Shown piece by piece: positions 25,561-33,925 of a DNA stretch of 64,000 bases (the first letter of the stretch is position 1; each line of letters begins with the position of its first letter). The notes under the pieces were generated by a model that saw nothing but the letters and a program-made list of their open reading frames with translations, was not told the DNA's origin and did no database searches. The translations under genes and the position numbers were made by a program. Source of the DNA: [Clostridium] celerecrescens 18A (lineage in GTDB: Bacteria > Bacillota > Clostridia > Lachnospirales > Lachnospiraceae); contig NZ_PGET01000001.1 of assembly GCF_002797975.1 (NCBI RefSeq), forward strand, positions 5,196,001 to 5,260,000, read 5' to 3'.

Positions 25561-26010
25561 ATGAAGAAGTTTAATTTTCCACTTAATACAGTATTGAATT
25601 ATAAGGACCAGGTCCTGGATAATTTAAAGAGTGAACACGCCCAGATCGTGGATAAGATGGTAAGGCAGGAACAAAAGGTTGAGGAATTGTCGGACCGAAG
25701 AAATGATGCCTGTACCCGGTTTAAGGCAGAGATAGGTAAGGGCATCGCTGTTAATATGATGAAGGAATATGAAACCTATATTACCTTCATGCAGAAGAAA
25801 ATTATTGCCGAACAAGGAGTACTTCAGAAGCTGCAAAGAAAAGAAGAGCAAAAGCGGGAGGAAGTGGTGGAGGCCAGAAAAGAAGTGGTTTCCATTGAAA
25901 AGCTGAAAGAAAAGAAGCTTTTGCAGTATAACAAAGAGGTTTTGCGAAGCGAAGAACTGTTCATTGATGAGTTTGTTTCCAACACAACCTCAGTACATGG
26001 AAGCAGGTAA
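25561..26010 (+). CDS. fliJ: flagellar export protein FliJ
   Basis: 149 residues, almost entirely a coiled coil rich in Lys, Glu and Gln, as in FliJ of other Firmicutes. Opens with KFNFPLNTVLNYKDQVLDNL, typical for the family. FliJ fits into the FliI ring like a rotor stalk and recycles export chaperones. Position right after fliI agrees. Followed by a perfect 9-bp hairpin before fliK. Confidence 0.88.
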   Translation: MKKFNFPLNTVLNYKDQVLDNLKSEHAQIVDKMVRQEQKVEELSDRRNDACTRFKAEIGKGIAVNMMKEYETYITFMQKKIIAEQGVLQKLQRKEEQKREEVVEARKEVVSIEKLKEKKLLQYNKEVLRSEELFIDEFVSNTTSVHGSR

Positions 26011-26012
26011 TC

Positions 26013-26034
26013 CTGCCGTAAAAACTTACGGCAG
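26013..26034 (+). other. intercistronic hairpin between fliJ and fliK
   Basis: CTGCCGTAA, loop AAAC, TTACGGCAG: a perfect 9-bp stem with a tetraloop. No T run follows, so it is not a standard terminator. It may be an RNA processing or stability element that sets different levels of fliJ and fliK products. Confidence 0.6.
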
Positions 26035-26083
26035 CTACCATAAAATCAAATGCTTAGCGGCATGAAAAGAAAGGAGTGAGAAG

Positions 26084-27340
26084 ATGACAGAAGTAAAAAA
26101 CAGCAGTGTGGATTTGTTATCCAGACAGCTGACTGGCAGTAGGAAAAAGGGAGAAAAGGCAGCTGATGGCCTATCCGAATTTAAGGCCATGTTAAAAAGC
26201 GGCAATCAAAAGAAGGATGGAAAAAGTCAGGAATCAGAGGAACTTTCTGATGATAAGCTGTCTGCGGCAGAAGTGTCGTCGGAGGCCGCGGCTTTGGCTG
26301 CAGCCGCTGGAATGGCAGGAGTCCAGGAGCCTGAGGAAAAGTTTCAAATGGCAGGGCAGAAACCGGCGGACCAAATTATGGAAACCATCGAAGCGGTTGA
26401 AACGACCACTTTAGTACCGGAAGAAAACGGAAACATTCAGACGATGGATTCGTTCCTTGCTTTGGATCGGTTCCGTTTTCAGAAGCTGGCAGAAAACAGC
26501 ATGGGAACAGAAAGTCCTGCAAATGAAAACCTGGAAACCTTGACGAACCATTCAAAGGAAATGCCGGAACCCCCTTTTACGGAAGCGGCGATGCAAAAAA
26601 CAGATGAGAAGAATCCTGTAATTCAGGATATTGCCGGACAGATTCCGGAATCAGCTGAAAGCTCGAAGGGGAAAAAGGATAATTTACCGTTGCAGCCGCT
26701 AATGAAGGCAGCAGAGAACGTTTCAGATTCCGTAGAAGAAGAACCGACGGTAACCCTTCAGAGGAGCGGTACACAGGAAAAGCCATGCCCTGAAGAAGAT
26801 CAGGATAATATCCAGAAAAACCTTCCGGAAAAGTCTTTTGAGCCTGTACGTTACTGGAATGGTTCTGTTGAAAAATCTGAGGAAGTCCATATGTCTGTAA
26901 GTGCAGATCATTCGAAAGAATTGGAAGCAAAGCTGTCGGAACAGATTTTAAAACAGATTCGAGATGGAAATGGGGAACTGGATATCCAATTGGAGCCTCA
27001 TAACCTCGGAAAAATCCGGATCAGAATTTCCTATGAGGATAATCAGATCAGTGTTTCCCTTCTATGTACCGAGAGCAGAACTTTAAAGCTTTTATCCCAG
27101 TCAGCGGGCGATTTAGGCTCCATTCTGGAATCTAATTTAGAACGGCCCTTCCAGGTTCTGGTAGACAAGCAGGAACCTGATTACTTAAACCAGCAGCAGG
27201 AACAGGGCGGCAGACAGGGACAGCAAGAACATCATCAGGAAAGCCAGAGGGAAGAAAACCGCGAGGACTTTATACAAAAGCTTAGGCTTGGGATTTTTGA
27301 GTCGGAAAGCACTGAAGAAAGCGGCGTTGGTTACAGATAA
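26084..27340 (+). CDS. fliK: flagellar hook-length control protein FliK
   Basis: 418 residues. The N-terminal two thirds are low-complexity and acidic, as usual for the molecular ruler part. The conserved hook-length domain is near the C-terminus: LEAKLSEQILKQIRDG, GELDIQLEPHNLGKIRIRI and SVSLLCTESRTLKLL. The extreme tail is Gln/Glu/His-rich. FliK measures hook length and switches FlhB from hook to filament export. AAAGGAGTGAG precedes ATG. Confidence 0.9.
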   Translation: MTEVKNSSVDLLSRQLTGSRKKGEKAADGLSEFKAMLKSGNQKKDGKSQESEELSDDKLSAAEVSSEAAALAAAAGMAGVQEPEEKFQMAGQKPADQIMETIEAVETTTLVPEENGNIQTMDSFLALDRFRFQKLAENSMGTESPANENLETLTNHSKEMPEPPFTEAAMQKTDEKNPVIQDIAGQIPESAESSKGKKDNLPLQPLMKAAENVSDSVEEEPTVTLQRSGTQEKPCPEEDQDNIQKNLPEKSFEPVRYWNGSVEKSEEVHMSVSADHSKELEAKLSEQILKQIRDGNGELDIQLEPHNLGKIRIRISYEDNQISVSLLCTESRTLKLLSQSAGDLGSILESNLERPFQVLVDKQEPDYLNQQQEQGGRQGQQEHHQESQREENREDFIQKLRLGIFESESTEESGVGYR

Positions 27341-27351
27341 GGAGAGAAACG

Positions 27352-27921
27352 ATGGCAAATGTAAATGGAGTTAATTCGAATAATTATCTGGAAGCTTTTA
27401 AGGAAAGGGCGAAATCCACCAGTAACAGTGAATTGACAACAGAGGGATTTTTCAAGCTTTTGGCAGCACAGCTTCAAAACCAGGACATGTCAAACCCAAT
27501 GGATAACTCAGAGATGATGACTCAGATGACTCAGATCGCCATGATGCAGGCTATGAACAACTTCTCCACTGCAATGGGGGATTTTGCCCAGGTCAATACA
27601 ATCAATTATGGAACCTCCATGATGGGAAAAGAAGTTATGGTTGGAGTCCAGGAGAAGAACGGATCAATTAAAAAAATCACGGGAACTGTGACGAGAGTGG
27701 ATATTTTTGGTGGTGTGCCAACCCTTTACATCGACGACGATGAAAAGACAGGCTATCCGGTTTCCAGCATCATGTCAGTTTATGAAAAAGGGCATAAACC
27801 TCCGGAAGATGTGAAGGATCCAGACAAGGACGATGGAGTGAAGGATCCGGATACCGATAATAATATCGATGAAACTGTTGATCCGGATGGAGATGATATA
27901 CCCGATGCCGGTACCGATTAA
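27352..27921 (+). CDS. flgD: hook assembly cap protein FlgD with acidic tail
   Basis: 189 residues. The N-terminal FlgD domain has TTEGFFKLLAAQLQNQDMSNP (split pattern typical of the family) and SEMMTQMTQIAMMQAM. A short beta domain follows (MGKEVMVGV to PVSSIMSVYE). The C-terminal 38 residues are an unusual Asp/Pro-rich tail (KDPDKDDGVKDPD, VDPDGDDIPDAG), reminiscent of calcium-binding thrombospondin type-3 repeats. FlgD caps the growing hook and is needed for FlgE polymerisation. Confidence 0.92.
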   Translation: MANVNGVNSNNYLEAFKERAKSTSNSELTTEGFFKLLAAQLQNQDMSNPMDNSEMMTQMTQIAMMQAMNNFSTAMGDFAQVNTINYGTSMMGKEVMVGVQEKNGSIKKITGTVTRVDIFGGVPTLYIDDDEKTGYPVSSIMSVYEKGHKPPEDVKDPDKDDGVKDPDTDNNIDETVDPDGDDIPDAGTD

Positions 27922-27940
27922 AATATGTAGGTGATGATCA

Positions 27941-28315
27941 ATGCTAGGCAAAATAAATCAACATGAGGAACTGAGGCAGCTAAAGCTGCGGAATGCTGCT
28001 GCAATATCAAAACCAGCAGGCAGCTTTAATGAGATACTTCAAAACAGGATTGAGAAACAGGAGGGGCTTCAGTTTTCCCGCCATGCAACCGAGCGGGTCA
28101 ATCAGCGCGGAATTGAAATGTCGGATTCATTTTTACAGGATTTGCAGTCCGCAGTGGAAAAAGCCCGTTTAAAAGGTGCAAAGGACGTGGTGATTATCAG
28201 TGACAGGGGAGCATTTATTGTCAATGTGCCTAATAATACCGTGGTAACAACCATGTCAGGAAATGAAATGAAAGAAAACATTTTTACAAATATTGACAGC
28301 GCTGTCCTATTATAG
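27941..28315 (+). CDS. conserved flagellar operon protein (Flg_new family)
   Basis: 124 residues. Matches the small conserved protein found between flgD and flgE in many Firmicutes: FSRHATERVNQRGIEMSD, KGAKDVVIISDRGAFIVNVPN and VVTTMSGNEMKENIFTNID. Its precise role is unknown; the fixed position suggests a function in hook assembly. It lies 19 bases after flgD and precedes the hook gene, as expected. Confidence 0.88.
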   Translation: MLGKINQHEELRQLKLRNAAAISKPAGSFNEILQNRIEKQEGLQFSRHATERVNQRGIEMSDSFLQDLQSAVEKARLKGAKDVVIISDRGAFIVNVPNNTVVTTMSGNEMKENIFTNIDSAVLL

Positions 28316-28396
28316 CTGGACCATTTATGGAGGCTTTTCCTGTGTGTCCGATTGACAGCAGGAGGAAGGCGTAAAAAACGAAGGAGAATAAAAGCT

Positions 28397-29995
28397 ATGG
28401 TCAAATCAATGTTTGCCGGTGTGGCAGGTCTTAGAACTCACCAGGCCAAAATGGATGTTATCGGTAATAATATAGCTAACGTGAATACATGGGGATTTAA
28501 GGCGGGCACCATGTCCTTTAAAGACACCATGTACATGAACACTTCATCCAGCTCAAAAGGCAGCACAGCTGCCGGCGGCTATGGAGGAACCAATGCAAAT
28601 CAGGTAGGATATGGCGTAACTACCGGAAGCATTACCTATGATTTCTCAATGGGAAGCCCGTCACCTTCTGCCAGAGGACTTGACTGCTATATTGACGGTA
28701 CAGGATTTTATATTGTAGGTCCAATGGTTGGGGACGGAGAGGGTTTTTCCCTGGAGGAATCAGATGTCATTTCCTCTAAAGGTCTGTCTCTATCCAGAGT
28801 AGGGAAATTTACTGTGGATAATCAGGGGTATCTGGTTGATGATTCAGGAAATTATATATATGGATTTTCAAATACCAGCAGCGATTATTCCAGCGGGGAA
28901 AGTTTTGATACCACATCATTAAAACCACTGAGGATTCCCATGGAATCAGATGTAGCAACGATAGGTAATAAGACTGCAGCGGAACGGGTAAATGAAGCAA
29001 GAAAAGCTCTTGAGGAAGCGAGAGCAAACTTAAGCAAATTGAATTTGGAAATGGGAAAAGCAAGAGAAGAATATATTGCGGCAGATAAGGCGTATGGGGA
29101 TAAAAGTACTTCGCTGGATATTAAAACATTAACGACAAATCGTGATGATGCTAAGACAGCTATGGAAAAGGCTTATGCGGAATGGCTGGATGGCAAAAAT
29201 GATCCGGCACATGCTGATGATCTGAAGAATGCTTATGACACGGCGAGAACGGCTTATGAGAAAACAGTATATAAGCTGATCGTGGGCCAGGCGGAACTTC
29301 GTGCGCCGAAGACACTGGCGGATAATGCCTCAAAGATGCCTGGCGTCTGGGATGCTTATGAGGCAGCTCTTGCTACTTATAATGCCAGTGGTACTACAAC
29401 AGACAAGGAAGCATTGGATACGGCGAGGAAAGAGCTGGATGAACTTCAGTCGGCTTTAAGCAAAATTGAACCTGATTCTCTTGAGGGCAAAAGGGATACC
29501 GCCAACCAGGCTGTAAAGAAGGCCGAAGCTATGGTAAAAGCAGCTGAAAATGAGGTAACAAAAGCCGAAAATAATCTGGAAGCAGCTATGAAAGATTCTA
29601 CTAGTACGGAGGTGGGCAATGCTGATGCAGGCGAAGGACTTGCCAAACTGACCAACTATGCAGTTCAGCAGGACGGTACCTTAGTCGGTAGTTCCGAGAA
29701 TGGCGCTACAGTTATCATCGGCAAGATTGCCTTAGCGGGTGTTCAGAATGTCAACGGTCTGGAAAAAACCTCAGGCTATTATTATGTCCCAGGCAGTAAT
29801 GCCGGCAACATCAGCATTTATGAAGCCGGTGGCGTCCAGGGCCGGATCATGGGAAATTATCTGGAAATGGCCAAGGTAGACCTTGCGACTGAGATGACAG
29901 ATATGATCACTACACAAAGAGGATTCCAGGCCAACTCTAAAATCATTACAGTAACGGATCAGATGCTGGAAGAACTGGTTAATATTAAGCGGTAA
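28397..29995 (+). CDS. flgE: flagellar hook protein FlgE with large coiled-coil insert
   Basis: 532 residues, much longer than a compact FlgE. The N-terminus MFAGVAGLRTHQAKMDVIGN, NIANVNTWGFKA and the C-terminus RIMGNYLEMAKVDLATEM with RGFQANSKIITVTDQML are standard rod-hook-filament ends. Between about residues 193 and 399 there is an Ala/Glu/Lys-rich helical region (ARKALEEARANLSKL, KAYAEWLDGKND, KAEAMVKAAENEVTKAENN) that is absent from ordinary hook proteins. It would project as coiled coils from the hook surface. ATG 28397 follows AAGGAG by 10 bases; methionine 5 is an alternative. Confidence 0.92.
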   Translation: MVKSMFAGVAGLRTHQAKMDVIGNNIANVNTWGFKAGTMSFKDTMYMNTSSSSKGSTAAGGYGGTNANQVGYGVTTGSITYDFSMGSPSPSARGLDCYIDGTGFYIVGPMVGDGEGFSLEESDVISSKGLSLSRVGKFTVDNQGYLVDDSGNYIYGFSNTSSDYSSGESFDTTSLKPLRIPMESDVATIGNKTAAERVNEARKALEEARANLSKLNLEMGKAREEYIAADKAYGDKSTSLDIKTLTTNRDDAKTAMEKAYAEWLDGKNDPAHADDLKNAYDTARTAYEKTVYKLIVGQAELRAPKTLADNASKMPGVWDAYEAALATYNASGTTTDKEALDTARKELDELQSALSKIEPDSLEGKRDTANQAVKKAEAMVKAAENEVTKAENNLEAAMKDSTSTEVGNADAGEGLAKLTNYAVQQDGTLVGSSENGATVIIGKIALAGVQNVNGLEKTSGYYYVPGSNAGNISIYEAGGVQGRIMGNYLEMAKVDLATEMTDMITTQRGFQANSKIITVTDQMLEELVNIKR

Positions 29996-30013
29996 TAATC
30001 TTTTACAGATCCA

Positions 30014-30037
30014 GGGAAGCGGTGACTGCCGCTTCCC
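30014..30037 (+). other. intercistronic hairpin between flgE and flbD
   Basis: GGGAAGCGG, loop TGACTG, CCGCTTCCC: a perfect 9-bp stem. The downstream bases are not T-rich, so it is unlikely to be a full terminator. It could protect the upstream, highly expressed hook mRNA from 3' decay or limit read-through. Confidence 0.6.
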
Positions 30038-30057
30038 GATATGAGAGGAGTTGAGCC

Positions 30058-30261
30058 ATGATTTGTCTTACAAGGCTGAATGATGAAGAATTTGTAATCA
30101 ATTGCAATCAGATTGAGCGGATTGAGACCATACCGGAGTCCAATGTAATTATGGTGAATGGAAAACATTATGTGGTAAAAGAAAGTGTTGATGAGATCAT
30201 TGATCGGGTGATTGAATTCCAGGCTCAAATATATGCGCGTGCGCAGAAAAAGAACGTTTAA
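30058..30261 (+). CDS. flbD: FlbD/SwrD family flagellar protein
   Basis: 67 residues, matching the small FlbD family: MICLTRLNDEEFVINCNQIE, RIETIPESNVIMVNGKHYVV and SVDEIIDRVIEFQ. In Bacillus subtilis the homologue SwrD raises torque by supporting stator function. Its location just before motA and motB agrees with this. GAGAGGAG precedes the ATG. Confidence 0.92.
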   Translation: MICLTRLNDEEFVINCNQIERIETIPESNVIMVNGKHYVVKESVDEIIDRVIEFQAQIYARAQKKNV

Positions 30262-30278
30262 TCCAGGTACTGCCTGGA
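30262..30278 (+). other. short hairpin between flbD and motA
   Basis: TCCAGG, loop TACTG, CCTGGA: a 6-bp stem starting at the base after the flbD stop. The ribosome-binding site AGGAGG of motA follows 5 bases later. It may tune stator gene translation or processing. Confidence 0.4.
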
Positions 30279-30294
30279 ATATAGGAGGTTACTT

Positions 30295-31104
30295 ATGGAT
30301 GTATCATTGATCGTTGGCTGGGTGCTGGGAATCGTATTGATTATCTACGGAATCGGCGCAGATAAGCTGGTGAATTTTGTGGACATACCCAGTGTTATCA
30401 TTGTTGTGGGAGGTACTGTGGCAGCATTGATAGCCAGCTTTCCGTTTAAGACCCTGGCTCAGATTCCAAAACACATCGGAATTATGATCAGTTCCAACCG
30501 GTACAATTCGGAAGCCGTGATTCATACACTGGTGGATATGGCAAAAACGGCTAGAAAAAAGGGGCTTTTGGTTCTGGAAGAGCAGGCTTCTACCATCAAG
30601 GATCCTTTTCTGAAACAAAGTGTAATGTTAATTGTAGATGCCATGGATGCAGAAAAGATCAGGGAGATGCTGGAAAGTGAAGTGGCAGCGATGATAGACC
30701 GTCACGAGCAGGATGTCAGCATCTATGACAGAGGATCAGGAGTGGCTCCGGCCTTCGGAATGATTGGTACGCTGGTAGGATTGGTTAATATGTTAAAAAG
30801 TATGGATATGTCTGGAAACGGATCAAACAGCCTTGGGGCTGACATGTCTGTGGCTTTGATCACCACATTTTACGGCTGTATTCTGGCTCATCTGCTGTTT
30901 AATCCAATGGGCAAGAAGCTCCGGATCCGGAATGAGGAAGAAGTACTATATAAGCAGATTATTATTGAAGGTGTTTTATCCATTCAGGCGGGAGATAATC
31001 CCAAGTACCTGGAGGAAAAGCTGTTATCTTACCTGTCTCAGAAGCAGCAGGGAAAAATCACAATGAAAAAGCCCGTTAATGAAGGAAGCGTAAATGCTGA
31101 CTAA
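30295..31104 (+). CDS. motA: flagellar motor stator protein MotA
   Basis: 269 residues, four membrane helices. The proton-channel subunit that pushes on FliG. Family features include the N-terminal helix with GWVLGIVLIIYGIG, FVDIPSVIIVVGGTVAALI, the cytoplasmic loop with the FliG-contacting charged segment, and GVAPAFGMIGTLVGLVNMLK with LITTFYGCILAHLLFNP at the C-terminal helices. AGGAGG lies just upstream. Partner motB follows after 83 bases. Confidence 0.95.
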   Translation: MDVSLIVGWVLGIVLIIYGIGADKLVNFVDIPSVIIVVGGTVAALIASFPFKTLAQIPKHIGIMISSNRYNSEAVIHTLVDMAKTARKKGLLVLEEQASTIKDPFLKQSVMLIVDAMDAEKIREMLESEVAAMIDRHEQDVSIYDRGSGVAPAFGMIGTLVGLVNMLKSMDMSGNGSNSLGADMSVALITTFYGCILAHLLFNPMGKKLRIRNEEEVLYKQIIIEGVLSIQAGDNPKYLEEKLLSYLSQKQQGKITMKKPVNEGSVNAD

Positions 31105-31187
31105 TTAGATTGCGAAAGAGGAACGCCCGGGGGGCATGCCTTGATGACAAAAGAACATGGGTAGGAAAGTGAAAAACAGGTGGTTGT

Positions 31188-31955
31188 ATGATTAAGAGAA
31201 ATAAGCAGCCGGAGGAATCTGGAAGCTGGATGGATACATATGGGGACATGGTTACTTTGCTGCTGTGTTTTTTCGTTCTTCTGTATTCCATGTCGTCCAT
31301 GGATCAGAGCAAATGGAAGAAATTAGTGCAGAGCTTTAATCCCAGTGCTTTGGAAAGTATAGAGTCCAATGCCAACGAAAGCGAGGGGGAATTCCGTGGA
31401 GACCAGACAAAAGAAGAGGTCACGGATTTTGACGCACTATATACGGCTCTGAAAGAAATGGTTGAAGAGAGAGGAATGCAGGATTCTGTAGAAATTACCC
31501 GAGGAGACGGTTTCACTTTTATTTCATTCCGCGATAAAGTGTTTTTTGACGGAGACAGTTCTGTGCTTCGGCAAGAGGGTAAGGATATCCTTGAGCAGTT
31601 TGCTGTCGCAATGACGCAGGTGGATTCTTCCATAAAAGAAGTACAGGTTTTGGGACACACTTCCCAGGGAGACCCAAACAGGCCCAACAATGTCCGCAAT
31701 GACAGGATGCTTTCTGCTCAGCGTTCCGCAGAGGTTGTTATCTTTCTTCAAAGCAGACATGCTGTTTCACCGGAAAAACTGGTGAGCGCCAGCTATGGTC
31801 AGTTCCGTCCCATTGCGCCTTTTGATACGGAAGATGGGAGGGCGCAGAACCGCCGCGTGGAAATATTGATAACCAAGAATGATACGGTAGAAAAATCCCT
31901 GGAAGAGTATTACAACCAGATATATCAGGATTATCAGAACGTGCCGGTTAATTAA
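31188..31955 (+). CDS. motB: flagellar motor stator protein MotB
   Basis: 255 residues. Cytoplasmic Lys-rich start, then one membrane helix beginning at GDMVTLLLCFFVLLYSM, where Asp20 is the expected ion-carrying residue. The C-terminal OmpA-like peptidoglycan-binding domain shows VQVLGHTS, NDRMLSAQRSAEVV, SASYGQFRPIAPFDTEDGRAQNRRVEI. The lack of sodium-specific hints is not decisive. Forms the stator with MotA. Confidence 0.95.
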   Translation: MIKRNKQPEESGSWMDTYGDMVTLLLCFFVLLYSMSSMDQSKWKKLVQSFNPSALESIESNANESEGEFRGDQTKEEVTDFDALYTALKEMVEERGMQDSVEITRGDGFTFISFRDKVFFDGDSSVLRQEGKDILEQFAVAMTQVDSSIKEVQVLGHTSQGDPNRPNNVRNDRMLSAQRSAEVVIFLQSRHAVSPEKLVSASYGQFRPIAPFDTEDGRAQNRRVEILITKNDTVEKSLEEYYNQIYQDYQNVPVN

Positions 31956-31978
31956 AAAATGAAGCGGGAGTGAAACAA

Positions 31979-32998
31979 ATGGCTGAAGTATTATCCCAAA
32001 ATCAAATTGATGCGCTGCTCAATTCCCTACAGGGAACAAATGAGCTGAGCCAGGAGATTGAAAGAAACGAAGATGAAATAAAGTATAGGAAATATGATTT
32101 TTACAGTCCTAAAAAATTTACAAAAGACAGGCTTAAAGTTTTAGGAAGTATATTCGATAATTATTCCAGAATTGCTGGATCACAGATAAACAGTCTGTTT
32201 CGGACTTCCAGTGAACTGTCAGTCGTTACGGTAGAGGAGCAGCGGTATTATGAATTCAGCAACGCCCTCAGTGATAATGATGTCCTTACCCTTGTCAATG
32301 TGACTTTGCCGGATCATTCCAAGAATCCGCCTCTTTTAATCAATGCAAGCATGCCATTAATGCTTAGCTTAATCGACCGCATGCTGGGGGGCCTGGGGAA
32401 AGAAACTAGTGTTGGGCTATCTTACTCCTATACGGAAATAGAGATGGCTTTATACCGCAGAGTGATCCAATATGTGATAGCGCCATTAAAGGATTCCTGG
32501 TCAAGTTACATTAGTCTTAACTTTGAACTGGAGAGGTTGGAAGAAAACCCCAGCATGTTTCAGGAAATCGGTGTGGATGAAACCATAGTAATCATCGTCA
32601 TTGATGTGGAAATGGAAGGCTGCTCTGGGAGACTAAGTCTCTGTATCCCAGGAAATCTCCTGATAAACACATTCAGTATTATAGACAAGCGAAGAGCCAG
32701 TGCTATGGGAGATGAAGAAAACAGTCAGGATACAAAGCTTGAAATCCTGAACAACATCAGGGCCACTGACTTAATGGTTCGTGCTAAAGTAGGAGAGTCT
32801 GTTATTACTCTGGATGATGTTTATAATCTTCATGTGGGAGACGTCATCAACTTAGGAGCGCCTAAGGAATCCGACATCAAGCTGTATGTGGAAGACCAGC
32901 CATGGTTTAAGGGACAGCTGGGTGTTCACAAAAGGAATACAGCAGTTCGGATTGAAGGTCTTGTAGAAGAAGGAAATTACCAGGCTGGTGAAAACTGA
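31979..32998 (+). CDS. fliM: flagellar motor switch protein FliM
   Basis: 339-residue C-ring protein. The N-terminal LSQNQIDALLNSL peptide is the phospho-CheY docking motif. The middle CheC-like domain lacks phosphatase motifs, and the C-terminal SpoA domain spans roughly residues 255-335 (VRAKVGESVITLDDVYNL, VGDVINLGAP). ATG 31979 has GGGAG 8 bases upstream; GTG 31970 would overlap that site. Lies next to cheY and fliY. Confidence 0.95.
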   Translation: MAEVLSQNQIDALLNSLQGTNELSQEIERNEDEIKYRKYDFYSPKKFTKDRLKVLGSIFDNYSRIAGSQINSLFRTSSELSVVTVEEQRYYEFSNALSDNDVLTLVNVTLPDHSKNPPLLINASMPLMLSLIDRMLGGLGKETSVGLSYSYTEIEMALYRRVIQYVIAPLKDSWSSYISLNFELERLEENPSMFQEIGVDETIVIIVIDVEMEGCSGRLSLCIPGNLLINTFSIIDKRRASAMGDEENSQDTKLEILNNIRATDLMVRAKVGESVITLDDVYNLHVGDVINLGAPKESDIKLYVEDQPWFKGQLGVHKRNTAVRIEGLVEEGNYQAGEN

Positions 32999-33046
32999 GT
33001 CAGGGATTATATAAAGAATTAAGGATAATAAAGGAGATGTAAAAGA

Positions 33047-33406
33047 ATGGCGAAAATATTATTAGTAGATGATGCGGCATTTATGAGAATGATGATTAAG
33101 GATACGTTGTCTAAAAACGGATACACCGATTTATACGAGGCGTCTGACGGAGCTCAGGCTGTACAGATGTTTTCTGAAATAACCCCGGATCTTGTGATCA
33201 TGGACATTACAATGCCTAACATGGATGGTCTGGAAGCATTAAAATTAATAAAGGCAAAATCCCCGGATGCAGCCGTAGTTATGTGCTCTGCCATGGGACA
33301 GGAGAGCATGGTAATCGAAGCGATCAAATCAGGAGCTAAAGATTTTATTGTAAAGCCCTTTAAACCGGACAGAATTCTTAAAACTGTCACAGGCATTATC
33401 GGTTAG
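33047..33406 (+). CDS. cheY: chemotaxis response regulator CheY
   Basis: 119-residue single receiver domain. Acidic pocket Asp8/Asp9, phospho-acceptor Asp53 in IMDITMPNMDG, Ser81 after MC, and Lys103 in VKPFKPDRI. It carries the signal from CheA to the switch proteins. Its placement between fliM and fliY is typical of Firmicutes. AAAGGAG precedes the start. Confidence 0.95.
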   Translation: MAKILLVDDAAFMRMMIKDTLSKNGYTDLYEASDGAQAVQMFSEITPDLVIMDITMPNMDGLEALKLIKAKSPDAAVVMCSAMGQESMVIEAIKSGAKDFIVKPFKPDRILKTVTGIIG

Positions 33407-33429
33407 TTTTACCGTAGAGGAGGGGTCAA

Positions 33430-33876
33430 ATGTCATTTTTAAGTTCCATGAATATTAGTGCGTCGGCAATGACCGCCCAGCGGCTTCGACTGGATATTGC
33501 ATCGGAGAACATTGCTAATATTGATACGACGAGGACGGAAGCAGGCGGGCCATACCAGAGAAAAATGGTAGTACTTGAATCCAGGAATGAAAATAACTTC
33601 CGAAGAATTATGATGAATGCAGCCGGCATAAGCAGGCAGCAGAGCACAGGTGGCGTAAGGGTTTCACAGATCGTGCAAGACACGAGTCCCTATAAGTCCG
33701 TTTACAATCCGGAACATCCGGATGCGGATGAAAACGGCTATGTGCAGATGCCTAATGTGGATTTGCTAAAAGAAACAGTAGACAGTATGTCTGCATACCG
33801 GTCCTATGAGGCCAACATAACAGCATTTAATGCCATAAAGATGATGGCCTCCAAGGCATTGGAAATTGGAAAGTAA
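33430..33876 (+). CDS. flgC: flagellar basal-body rod protein FlgC (displaced)
   Basis: 148 residues. LSSMNISASAMTAQRLRLDIASENIANIDTT is split across the FlgC N-terminal signature, followed by GGPYQRKMVV, YVQMPNVDLLKETVDSMSAYRSYEANITAFNA near the end. It is the rod subunit that normally forms a pair with flgB. Here it sits between cheY and fliY, about 13 kb downstream of flgB and 23 bases after cheY. The strong motif conservation argues that it is functional. Confidence 0.93.
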   Translation: MSFLSSMNISASAMTAQRLRLDIASENIANIDTTRTEAGGPYQRKMVVLESRNENNFRRIMMNAAGISRQQSTGGVRVSQIVQDTSPYKSVYNPEHPDADENGYVQMPNVDLLKETVDSMSAYRSYEANITAFNAIKMMASKALEIGK

Positions 33877-33925
33877 AGCGTGACTTGGCATAGAGGGCTA
33901 ATGAGTATAAAGGGAGAAAAGTTGT

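Noticed and set aside
28973..29593. separate gene or mobile element inside flgE
   Set aside because: The region is in frame with both flanks, with no internal stop, terminal repeats or transposase motif; treated as a domain insertion.
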